The position numbers were made by a program, and so were the translations under genes. This document shows, in pieces, positions 51,345 through 58,340 of a DNA stretch of 64,000 bases (positions within the stretch are counted from its first letter, which is position 1; each line of letters begins with the position of its first letter). Under the pieces are notes generated by a model. That model had not been told where the DNA came from, did no database searches, and saw only the letters and a list, made by a program, of their open reading frames with translations. Source of the DNA: JAKRSE01 sp943369295 (GTDB lineage: Bacteria > Armatimonadota > Fimbriimonadia > Fimbriimonadales > Fimbriimonadaceae); NCBI GenBank assembly GCA_943369295.1, contig CALRMU020000003.1, positions 682,001 through 746,000 on the forward strand, read 5' to 3'.

Positions 51345-52499
51345 CTAAACCTCCTCACTAAGCTCAGCTGTGGTCTTGCTCATGTTCGGTCCGTCCAAGT
51401 GAGTGCGGTCATGGTCAATTGCCCCCTCAGAAGAACTACCACTGATAGGATTGAGTTCCAAAGCCAGCCTCGGCTCATCTACCTTTGCCTGTAGATGTAG
51501 ATAGCGAATGTTGATCCCCTTCTGCTTTGCCACTTCGAAAAGATTGAGGAAGCCAAATCCAAGCGCTTTCCCCTTGTCTAGTAAAACATAGGTTCTGCCA
51601 TAGTGGGTCACAGCCTTGATAGATATTCTATCCCCAAGCAATCCCTTGTTCTCGGCAACAACTTCAAAGGACTTCAGCTCAACAAATTCCACTTGTAGGG
51701 GCCGCTTGCCGAACCGCTCAATTGTCACTTCCCTATCCGATATGTGAATAGAGTGTAGAAAGCTGCCCTTCGACTCCAAGAGCCAAACACTGACCATAAG
51801 GGCGGCCACGAAGCTTGTCAGCACGAAGATAATGAGCAGCGGCACCAAATAGCTTCTTGGCAAATAGCCTGTAATAATACTGGCAATGATCCCAATAATA
51901 AGTAGACTGGCAGAACTGACCCATGTTAATACCCTCTGCTTTACAAAAGGATCAATTGTTTGCTTGGCATGAGAGACAACTACCGCTTCATCTCCAAATC
52001 CGGGGACCTGAACTGCTGCGCCGCGTCTACAAAGTTCGGCCAGGAGCAGAACGCCAAACGGAAATAGAAGCTTCCCGTGCCCAATCTTTTCTAGCTTTAT
52101 GTTCCGGCTAGACTGTACGGAATCTTGCAGCAGCAATCCTTTTCCAAATTCAGCATCAGGATGCTTCACCGTCGTATCAGCAGTCTGATTCCTAAAGCGT
52201 CTCGAACCTTGATAACACTCAAACAGTGAATTCATGACAAAGCATGCGGAGCCCCTAAATAAGCCCACCAAGACGACCATCATCAAGCAACCCGAGAGTA
52301 TGTTGATGTCACTGCTTAAGTGTTTCGGAGCGCCAGGAATGAATCCTGAGACAATTGAAAGAACAGCTACGACCAAGTACACCCAGAAGAGTGCGGGGGG
52401 GCGAGTAGGAGAGAGCCTTACATAGTCTTCTGCCGGATCCTTCGCAAGCCGCTGCAGCTCAGTCGGCTCTTCTGGCTTTTTTTTACCTGGCCAAAACAT
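51345..52499 (-). CDS. paralog cluster membrane protein 10
   Basis: 384 aa. Basic N-terminus 'MFWPGKKKPEEPTELQ', hairpin about 35-88, beta domain 1 with 'FPFGVLLLAELCRRGAAVQV' and 'PGFGDEA', hairpin 2 about 190-240, beta domain 2 with 'SIKAVTHYGRTYVLLDKGKA' and 'LFEVAKQKGINIRYLH', acidic/Ser-rich tail. ATG 52499 follows GGAGGG by 7 bases. The 'GFLNLFEVAKQKG' segment matches 'GVNNFLEIARRKG' of the next protein, showing common descent. Confidence 0.77.
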   Translation of the reverse strand: MFWPGKKKPEEPTELQRLAKDPAEDYVRLSPTRPPALFWVYLVVAVLSIVSGFIPGAPKHLSSDINILSGCLMMVVLVGLFRGSACFVMNSLFECYQGSRRFRNQTADTTVKHPDAEFGKGLLLQDSVQSSRNIKLEKIGHGKLLFPFGVLLLAELCRRGAAVQVPGFGDEAVVVSHAKQTIDPFVKQRVLTWVSSASLLIIGIIASIITGYLPRSYLVPLLIIFVLTSFVAALMVSVWLLESKGSFLHSIHISDREVTIERFGKRPLQVEFVELKSFEVVAENKGLLGDRISIKAVTHYGRTYVLLDKGKALGFGFLNLFEVAKQKGINIRYLHLQAKVDEPRLALELNPISGSSSEGAIDHDRTHLDGPNMSKTTAELSEEV

Positions 52500-52502
52500 T
52501 CC

Positions 52503-52670
52503 TCATCCCTCCGCCTGCCGGACCTGAGTTTCATCTGGCGCTGCGTACCGAGCTTCAGTAGATTCAACCGGATCTTGCGCCTTCTCGGCCTTGGCATCCC
52601 AGATCACATCAGGAACATCCGCCCCCTTCCTCAGCTTCTGGTAGACCACAGTCACTCCCTTCCGCCTTGC
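52503..52670 (-). repeat. near-identical 3' gene segment, copy 1
   Basis: About 168 bases covering the end of paralog 11, matching 54017-54184 over nearly the full length, including a 46-base run without difference (GAGCTTCAGTAGATTCAACC onward on the plus strand). Similarity drops sharply upstream in the genes. Confidence 0.85.
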
Positions 52671-53633
52671 AATCTCCAAAAAGTTGTTTACCCCAAGAGG
52701 CAGATACATATAGTTGTCGACAACTTTGTGCTTTCGGGCGTAATGAGTTTCTAAGTCTACGGAGATTGTGTTTCGATCGAAGCCTTTATCAATGACAGTA
52801 ACCTTTATAACCTTGATTTCATCAATATGCAGGTCAAACAAGACCTGATTCCATTTAAGACGCTTTACTCTATCGCCAGCAACCTCAATTGCAGATCGAA
52901 ATAGTCCTCTCATTCGACCAACTGCCCGGATCGACAGCACTAAAGTGTACAAAGTCCAGACCACAGTGAGGGCTACAGTCATAGGAAGGACAAACGGTGA
53001 AACTATCATAGGACTGGGCCCTCGTGCGCTGGACGCCATTTCACTAACCCTATCGTAGTTTGACCAGACCACTGGCATAAAGAATAATCCGTAAACTATA
53101 CAACAAACCTCCCAAGGAATAATTCTATTTTCAGTTTGAATGCGCTTCGCAACAGCACCCTCTATGAATGTGCCATAACCTAAAACATCTATAAAGGCGT
53201 CTCGTTTCTGAAGGTGGGCCAAGATCAGAACAGCCTCAGGCATAAGACCGTAAGATGAACCAAGGCTTACCACAAATTCCCTCGTCGATCTGCTGTTAAA
53301 CTCTGTCTTTGGTGGTTTGAACAGATTAAACTTGGTGTTGCTGCTGACGACCAGTTGAGTAAGATCCAATTGGGTCACATTCCCCGTCTTAGAAATGAAA
53401 AAGCTGCTGCCGAAAACACGGAAGGAATTCCGCATGTTTCTAAAGAGCCAAATCCCAACAACACCGACAATCCCACCAACCAGCATACCAATTGCCAAAA
53501 ATGGGGAGAAACCTAAGAAGACTAGAGCTAGGATGATATATACCTTAACCAGAATTCCGAAAGGATACTTGGGTGCCTTGATTTCGAAATCATGGGCGTC
53601 TGTAGTTTCGCTAGATCTTGATGAATTCATCAT
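52503..53633 (-). CDS. paralog cluster membrane protein 11
   Basis: 376 aa. Hairpin about 25-65, beta domain 1 ('PEAVLILAHLQKRDAFIDVL', then 'GYGTFIEG'), hairpin 2 about 175-240, beta domain 2 ('ISVDLETHYARKHKVVDNYM', 'FLEIARRKGVTVVYQKLRKG') and a tail. The last 60 or so residues are almost identical to those of the protein at 54017, at DNA level too (see the repeat entries), whereas the rest is clearly diverged. ATG 53633 has GAGGG seven bases upstream. Confidence 0.77.
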   Translation of the reverse strand: MMNSSRSSETTDAHDFEIKAPKYPFGILVKVYIILALVFLGFSPFLAIGMLVGGIVGVVGIWLFRNMRNSFRVFGSSFFISKTGNVTQLDLTQLVVSSNTKFNLFKPPKTEFNSRSTREFVVSLGSSYGLMPEAVLILAHLQKRDAFIDVLGYGTFIEGAVAKRIQTENRIIPWEVCCIVYGLFFMPVVWSNYDRVSEMASSARGPSPMIVSPFVLPMTVALTVVWTLYTLVLSIRAVGRMRGLFRSAIEVAGDRVKRLKWNQVLFDLHIDEIKVIKVTVIDKGFDRNTISVDLETHYARKHKVVDNYMYLPLGVNNFLEIARRKGVTVVYQKLRKGADVPDVIWDAKAEKAQDPVESTEARYAAPDETQVRQAEG

Positions 53634-53650
53634 TACATTTCCCTCACTTT

Positions 53651-54013
53651 CTACTGTTCAGTCGTTTGCCAATCAAGTTCCTGTTCTTCTTCAAAATGGT
53701 CCAATAGCAAAGGCTCATATTCTGCCTCGACTTCTTACGTCACCACCAACTCACCGGACACCTTGATAATGCACGGATAGACTATCTTCATCCCCAAGTC
53801 AGGAGAATCCTCCGGAAGCAAACAGCGGCTGAATATATGAGCCCACCCTCGGTCACAGTCCAGATTTGCTCGAACTCCTTTCGTACTAGATATTGCAATT
53901 CTGCTGAATAACCCTGTAAGAGAGCTCGCCTTGATAGGAATCAACTCGAAAGCCACGCTTGAAAGATCTACTCTGTCCAGTTCATCCGGCTTCCTTTTAG
54001 CTAACCCAAACAC
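53651..54013 (-). pseudogene. decayed paralog: internal deletion plus in-frame TAA
   Basis: The frame runs 92 codons from GTG 54013 to a TAA at 53735-53737. It then stays open for 27 more codons to TAG at 53651. N-terminal 'MFGLAKRKPDEL' resembles 'MFWPGKKKPEEP' of paralog 10. It then jumps straight to the last beta domain ('FELIPIKASSLTGLFSRIAI', 'SPDLGMKIVYPCIIKVSGEL'), which aligns with 'ARDLGLHIVYRRIVKGSGEM' of paralog 13. Both hairpins and domain 1 are missing. After the stop, 'EVEAEYEPLLLDHFEEEQEL' matches the acidic tail position of paralog 13 ('EVDPEGHLLSLLESESEF'). The stop therefore appears to have cut a normal tail. A short functional protein or stop readthrough cannot be excluded. 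Confidence 0.72.
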
Positions 54014-54016
54014 CTG

Positions 54017-54184
54017 TCATCCCTCCGTCTGCCGGACCTGAGTTTCACTTGGTCCCGTGAACTGAGCTTCAGTAGATTCAACCGGATCTTGCGCCTTCTC
54101 GGCCTTGGCTTCCCAGATCACATCCGGAACATCCGCCCCCTTTCTCAGCTTCTGGTAGACCACAGTTACTCCCTTCCGCCTTGC
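54017..54184 (-). repeat. near-identical 3' gene segment, copy 2
   Basis: Partner of 52503-52670. It encodes 'GVTVVYQKLRKGADVPDVIW' and the following tail, the same as paralog 11 apart from a few residues near the end. A partial duplication or gene conversion event is the simplest reading. Confidence 0.85.
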
Positions 54185-55105
54185 GTGCTCTAGAAAAGTG
54201 CTGATGCCGATCGGGACCATCAGGGCCCTGTCAATCAGCGGAATCTTTCTTGAATAGTGCGTACTAATGGTCACAGAAATCAAATCCCTATCCGATGGCC
54301 TTTCAGTCAGAATCACAAAAACTGACTTGATTTCGTCGAAGGTCAACTCATGAGCAAGCTTGCCATGCTTCTCAATGACTAGACTTTCTCCCTCAATGTT
54401 TAGGGCAAGAGGGTAGATTCCACGTTTGCGGTTTATAGTCCGCAGGCCCAACAAGCCAGCATACGCACCCCAGCTCAACAAACTGATAAAGATTATCAGA
54501 GACAACAAGTCTGATACTGCAGGGTCCAGACGGTCGTTGCTCTGTACCATCGCATAGAACAGGAATAGGAAGAACCCACAGACAATCCGATAGATCTCCA
54601 CAAAAGGAAACCTGACTTCGGCAGGAACTTTTCCACTTTCCAGCCTTCCACTGTAGTTTCCGTATCCAAGGACATCAATGACTCCCCCTCGCTTCTGAAG
54701 CTCGGCGACCAATATGGCTGCTTCTGGGGAAAGGCTATGAGAGGACCCAAGCCTCTTTGTCACTACACGTGTTGTCATGCTGCAGAGCTCAATTTCCGGA
54801 TCTTTGAAGAACTGAAACTCACTGCTGCTCTTGACCCTCAAATCATCAATCAGTAGCTCTTCAACCTTCCCCTGAACTTTAGTCGTTAGTACGCCTTTTT
54901 TATAAGTGAACCATTGCCTGGCTTTTCCGCTTGCCAAAAGAACGATGACGGGCACGAAGCTGACAAAGTAGATCAACGGAATGGCCCCACCCATTGCCAA
55001 GTAAAGCACTCCAAAGAGGATCGGATAGGTTATCGCGAAATACTTCCAGGGAGCTTTGGGGGAGCCTACAGCAAACTCAAATCCCTCTAGGCGTTCCTTG
55101 TCTAT
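54017..55105 (-). CDS. paralog cluster membrane protein 12, proposed AUA start
   Basis: 362 aa from ATA 55105 (330 from GTG 55009). The extended N-terminus (M)DKERLEGFEFAVGSPKAPW parallels 'AHDFEIKAPKYPFGILVKVY' of paralog 11 and completes the first transmembrane helix, which GTG 55009 would cut. Hairpin about 25-62, beta domain 1 ('PEAAILVAELQKRGGVIDVL', 'GYGNYSG'), hairpin 2 about 170-225, beta domain 2 ('ISVTISTHYSRKIPLIDRAL', 'FLEHARRKGVTVVYQ'). The tail is near-identical to paralog 11. The ATA shares bases with the TAG of the upstream gene. Confidence 0.75.
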   Translation of the reverse strand: MDKERLEGFEFAVGSPKAPWKYFAITYPILFGVLYLAMGGAIPLIYFVSFVPVIVLLASGKARQWFTYKKGVLTTKVQGKVEELLIDDLRVKSSSEFQFFKDPEIELCSMTTRVVTKRLGSSHSLSPEAAILVAELQKRGGVIDVLGYGNYSGRLESGKVPAEVRFPFVEIYRIVCGFFLFLFYAMVQSNDRLDPAVSDLLSLIIFISLLSWGAYAGLLGLRTINRKRGIYPLALNIEGESLVIEKHGKLAHELTFDEIKSVFVILTERPSDRDLISVTISTHYSRKIPLIDRALMVPIGISTFLEHARRKGVTVVYQKLRKGADVPDVIWEAKAEKAQDPVESTEAQFTGPSETQVRQTEG

Positions 55106-56253
55106 TGGATTTCTCCTATCACTTGATTTTGGTCTACCAGATCTTCGTTGAGCTCTCCAGTTGGATCGAATTCTGACTCACTTTCAAGGAGTGATAAGAG
55201 ATGGCCCTCCGGATCCACTTCATGAATCACCACCATCTCACCTGAACCCTTGACAATGCGCCGATAGACTATGTGCAGCCCCAAATCTCGAGCATGTTCC
55301 AGAAAGAGACAGTGACTAAAAGAAAGGGCTCCTGCTCGGTTTAACAGCTTATAGCTTCGAGCATAATGGGTCTGAATCTCGACAGAAATCCGAGTGATAT
55401 TGAACCGACCAGGCTCGATTGTGACAAAAATCGTCTTGATCTCCTCCAGTTTGACTGCAAAGATCTTCTTGCCAAATTTATGGAGCGCAACCTCCGAGTC
55501 GGTCACCTCGACCCAAATAGGGAAAGACTGACTCGCGCCTAACAGTGACAGCTTTCGGTTCAACTTGGCGAAAGGCAGCATCATCAAGAACAAGACGATG
55601 ATTGGAATAATAGTCAGAAGATGAACATGATTAAGAAGTAAAGCGATCAGCAGGCCAGAAGCGGCCAGAAAGCACACAATATATACCAAATAAGCCACAC
55701 CCAGAGCACCATAAATCCGCTCAGTGGATGGATGCTGTTCAGGAATTTCAAATCTGCCAAATCCTGCGACATTTATGTCAGCGCCCCTTTTCTGCAGTTC
55801 AGCCAGCGCCCACACGGTCTCTGCAGAAAGATGGAACCCAGTACCCGCATAGGCATAGCTGAAGGCAGTCTTGCGATCCCAGAATTCCATGTACTCATAG
55901 GGATTCCAACCGGCCTTCGTTGGGGCTTCAACTGTCAGTTGCCTAAACCCAAATGCGTGTTCATCGCTTCCCTGCTGAACATAGATCTTTGCTGTCCCAA
56001 ATCGATAGACAACTTTGTATTGACTTAGAGCGGGTCCAATCACGACCATCGCGATAAAAACACCAGTTGGAAAGTCCGGCCAGATAGACTTTGCTATTCC
56101 TGTGGCTGTTATCAGCACGATGGCGCCGACCAGAGTTTTTAACCAAGCGGGCCAGTGCTTGCGATAAGTGCCTATAACCAGATCAAAGACTTCTGGCTTG
56201 GGAGCAGCCTTCCTCCTCTTCTTTCTGAAGCTCTTCTTCAACCACCCCCACAT
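55102..56253 (-). CDS. paralog cluster membrane protein 13, first gene of block B
   Basis: 383 aa. Very basic N-terminus 'MWGWLKKSFRKKRRKAAPKP' (cytoplasmic by the positive-inside rule), hairpin about 40-80, beta domain 1 ('SAETVWALAELQKRGADINV', 'AGFGRFEIPEQ'), hairpin 2 about 180-225, beta domain 2 ('ISVEIQTHYARSYKLLNRAG', 'FLEHARDLGLHIVYRRIVKG') and an acidic tail. ATG 56253 is preferred to GTG 56280 because TACTAT lies 8 bases before it. It follows the citrate synthase terminator, so block B starts a new transcript here. Confidence 0.78.
   Translation of the reverse strand: MWGWLKKSFRKKRRKAAPKPEVFDLVIGTYRKHWPAWLKTLVGAIVLITATGIAKSIWPDFPTGVFIAMVVIGPALSQYKVVYRFGTAKIYVQQGSDEHAFGFRQLTVEAPTKAGWNPYEYMEFWDRKTAFSYAYAGTGFHLSAETVWALAELQKRGADINVAGFGRFEIPEQHPSTERIYGALGVAYLVYIVCFLAASGLLIALLLNHVHLLTIIPIIVLFLMMLPFAKLNRKLSLLGASQSFPIWVEVTDSEVALHKFGKKIFAVKLEEIKTIFVTIEPGRFNITRISVEIQTHYARSYKLLNRAGALSFSHCLFLEHARDLGLHIVYRRIVKGSGEMVVIHEVDPEGHLLSLLESESEFDPTGELNEDLVDQNQVIGEIQ
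55103..55117 (-). promoter_or_regulatory. Shine-Dalgarno AGGAG plus AUA start codon
   Basis: Minus strand: AGGAG at 55117-55113, seven bases, then ATA at 55105-55103, which overlaps the TAG stop of paralog 13 (ATAG). The nearest conventional codon, GTG 55009, has no purine-rich site. Confidence 0.6.
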
Positions 56254-56261
56254 ACGCTCAG

Positions 56262-56267
56262 ATAGTA
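56262..56267 (-). promoter_or_regulatory. TACTAT -10 box at the head of paralog block B
   Basis: Minus-strand TACTAT, then CTGAGCGT (8 bases) and ATG 56253. It sits between the citrate synthase terminator and the first block B gene, so it is the likely promoter of the whole block. Confidence 0.5.
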
Positions 56268-56295
56268 TCCCAAAACCCACCTAACCCCAGACACT

Positions 56296-56330
56296 AAAAA
56301 GCCGCCTTCCCAAAACACCGGAAAGGCGGC
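56296..56330 (-). terminator. rho-independent terminator of the citrate synthase gene
   Basis: Minus-strand stem GCCGCCTTTCC / GGGAAGGCGGC (10-11 bp) with an 8-9-base loop, followed by TTTTTAG. It separates gltA from the paralog block downstream. Confidence 0.88.
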
Positions 56331-56350
56331 CGAACCCACAAAGCAGACGC

Positions 56351-57496
56351 TTAGCGCTCGCTCAATGGAGTGTAGTGAACATCCGTCGGACCATCGTAAA
56401 TGCAGGTCGGGCGGATGAGTCTGTTGTTGTCAAGCTGTTCGATAGCGTGGGCAGACCAGCCTGCGACTCGGGCAATGACGAAGATGGGGGTGTAAAGCTC
56501 AATCGGGATATCGAGCAGGTAGTAGGCGTAAGCAGAGGGGAAATCGACGTTGGGGTAGATGCCCTTCTCTTCGATCATGATCTTCTCGAGAATGTCGGCG
56601 ATATCGCCCCACTTCGAGTTGTTCATCTTCTTGCCAAGATCCTTGCCGATCTTGGTCATGTAAAAGGCTCGAGAGTCGCCGTTCTTGTACTCTCTGTGGC
56701 CAAAGCCCATCACCTTCTTCTTGTTGGCCAGGGCATCTCTCAGCCAAGCCTCGGCATTCTCAGGGGTGCCGATTTCAAGAATCATGTTCATGGCTTCCTC
56801 GTTGGCGCCTCCGTGAAGAGGGCCCTTAAGGGTGCCAATGCCGCTGACGATGCCGCTGTAGAGGTCGCTGAGGGTGGCCACAGTGACTCGGTTGGCAAAG
56901 GTGCTGGCGTTAAAGGTGTGCTCGGCGTAGAGAATCAGCGAAGCATCCATCACCTTTTCGGTGTCAGGATCGGGCTTCACGCCGTTGAGCATGTACAAAA
57001 AGTTGGCGGCGGTTCGCAGCTCGGGGTCCGGAGCAACAAACTCCTGTCCCAGCTTGTGCCTCCAAAAGGCGCAGACAATTGTGCTGGCCTTGGCGACAAT
57101 GCGGGTTGCCTTTCTAACGTTGGCGTCGTGGTCAGTGGCCCCGGCGTTGTAATCGGGGTCGAAAGGAGAAAGCAGCGAATAGCCCACTTTCAGGGCATCC
57201 ATAGGATGCATGTGCTTGGGGCAAAGCTGAAGCGCCTTAAGAACTTCGTCAGGAATGTTCCTTTCGTCAGAAAGGGTCTTAACGAACTCGGCGTACTCCT
57301 TGCTGCTGGGAAGCCGGCCATGAATCAGAAGAAAAGCAGTCTCTTCAAAGGTGCTTTTCTCAGCCAGTTCATGAACATTGACTCCTCGGTAGACAAGGGT
57401 GCTGGTTGCACTGGTGATCTGGGCAACTTTGGTGATGCCCCCCACAATCCCTTCAAGACCGGGGCTGTAGTTCGGATGAGACTGCGCTGCACTCAT
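56351..57496 (-). CDS. gltA: citrate synthase
   Basis: 381 aa, the length of the small type (dimeric) citrate synthases. Condenses acetyl-CoA and oxaloacetate at entry to the TCA cycle. 'GLEGIVGGITKVAQI' and 'LVYRGVNVHELAEKSTFEE' open the protein. Catalytic His in 'GPLHGGANEEAM', second His in 'MGFGHREYKNGDSRA', catalytic Asp in 'PNVDFPSAYAYY'. 2-methylcitrate synthase activity is possible for this class, but no prp genes are adjacent. The ATG at 57496 has no clear ribosome-binding site. Confidence 0.94.
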   Translation of the reverse strand: MSAAQSHPNYSPGLEGIVGGITKVAQITSATSTLVYRGVNVHELAEKSTFEETAFLLIHGRLPSSKEYAEFVKTLSDERNIPDEVLKALQLCPKHMHPMDALKVGYSLLSPFDPDYNAGATDHDANVRKATRIVAKASTIVCAFWRHKLGQEFVAPDPELRTAANFLYMLNGVKPDPDTEKVMDASLILYAEHTFNASTFANRVTVATLSDLYSGIVSGIGTLKGPLHGGANEEAMNMILEIGTPENAEAWLRDALANKKKVMGFGHREYKNGDSRAFYMTKIGKDLGKKMNNSKWGDIADILEKIMIEEKGIYPNVDFPSAYAYYLLDIPIELYTPIFVIARVAGWSAHAIEQLDNNRLIRPTCIYDGPTDVHYTPLSER

Positions 57497-57658
57497 GATG
57501 GCTAATTCCGCTTAGGGTCTACGGTGTCATTCATCAAAAAGAGCCTGAAAAGGGACCCTTGCTTTTCACAAGGCGGCTTTCCCGACTCCTTTAACGAAAC
57601 GTTGGTCTGCAGTGTACCAGTCGGCCCCAATCGGGGTCCCCGGCTAGGACAAGCTGCC

Positions 57659-58249
57659 TTAACTCTGGGTTGTAAAGGTGAGGAAGAAGACTTTGAGAAC
57701 TGGGCCTTCGTCATTGTCCCACTCGGGGTACTCGGGTTCGAAGTCTGCGGCCAGTTCCTCTGGTGTTCCATGGTCATCGCCGGATGATCTCTTTTTCTTC
57801 TTCGACTTCTTGGGGGCCTCTTCTCCCTTAGCATGGACAAAGTCGTGACTGGCATGATTGATGTGGTAGGCCAGCTCTCTTCTCAGCTTCGCCTTGCCTT
57901 CAATCGTGCTAATCTCCTCCATCGTTTTGCTGGTGAGGATAGAAATGACTGTGTCATTGACAAAGGGCAGAATGGCTCCGCCTTTGCCGTGTCCATCGCC
58001 GGCGCTAGAAACCGTGGTTCCCTCAGCACACTGAACCGTAATCTTGGTGCTCAGGTAGCCGCCGCCTTTCAGGTTCACCAAAAACTCGCCGACTTCTTCG
58101 GGATAGTGACCGAGGGCGATTTCAGGAACGGCTTTTTCTTCCTTCTTGCCGCCCATCATAAAAAAGCCGCCACCCCCAAGCACCAAAACGACCGCGATGA
58201 TGACTGGCATCATGTTTTTCTTTTTCGGGGCTTCTTTGGCATCAGACAT
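57659..58249 (-). CDS. FliL-like flagellar basal body protein
   Basis: 196 aa. Short basic N-terminus 'KEAPKKKNMMP', one transmembrane helix (about 13-32, 'VIIAVVLVLGGGGFFMM'), then the periplasmic FliL domain ('GEFLVNLKGGGYLSTKITVQ', 'FVNDTVISILTSKTMEEI', 'GKAKLRRELAYHIN'). An insertion of Lys/Ser/Asp-rich residues (about 140-165) precedes the last strand 'VLKVFFLTF', longer than usual. FliL surrounds the stator units at the motor. No other flagellar gene is in the window. SD GGGAG nine bases before the ATG. Confidence 0.78.
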   Translation of the reverse strand: MSDAKEAPKKKNMMPVIIAVVLVLGGGGFFMMGGKKEEKAVPEIALGHYPEEVGEFLVNLKGGGYLSTKITVQCAEGTTVSSAGDGHGKGGAILPFVNDTVISILTSKTMEEISTIEGKAKLRRELAYHINHASHDFVHAKGEEAPKKSKKKKRSSGDDHGTPEELAADFEPEYPEWDNDEGPVLKVFFLTFTTQS

Positions 58250-58340
58250 GGTTGGGTTCTCCCTTTGTCAAGTTTCATCATCGGAAACTTAAGGGCCGGT
58301 CCCCAGGTTTTCAGCCAGTCAATTCGCCGCAGGTCCTTTT

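Noticed and set aside
54017..55009. GTG 55009 as the start of paralog 12
   Set aside because: No Shine-Dalgarno site, and it removes the N-terminus and part of the first membrane helix shared with paralog 11.
56375..57505. 376-codon open frame on the plus strand opposite citrate synthase
   Set aside because: Exact antisense shadow of a clear enzyme gene; the protein has no recognisable motif and low-complexity Val/Gly composition.
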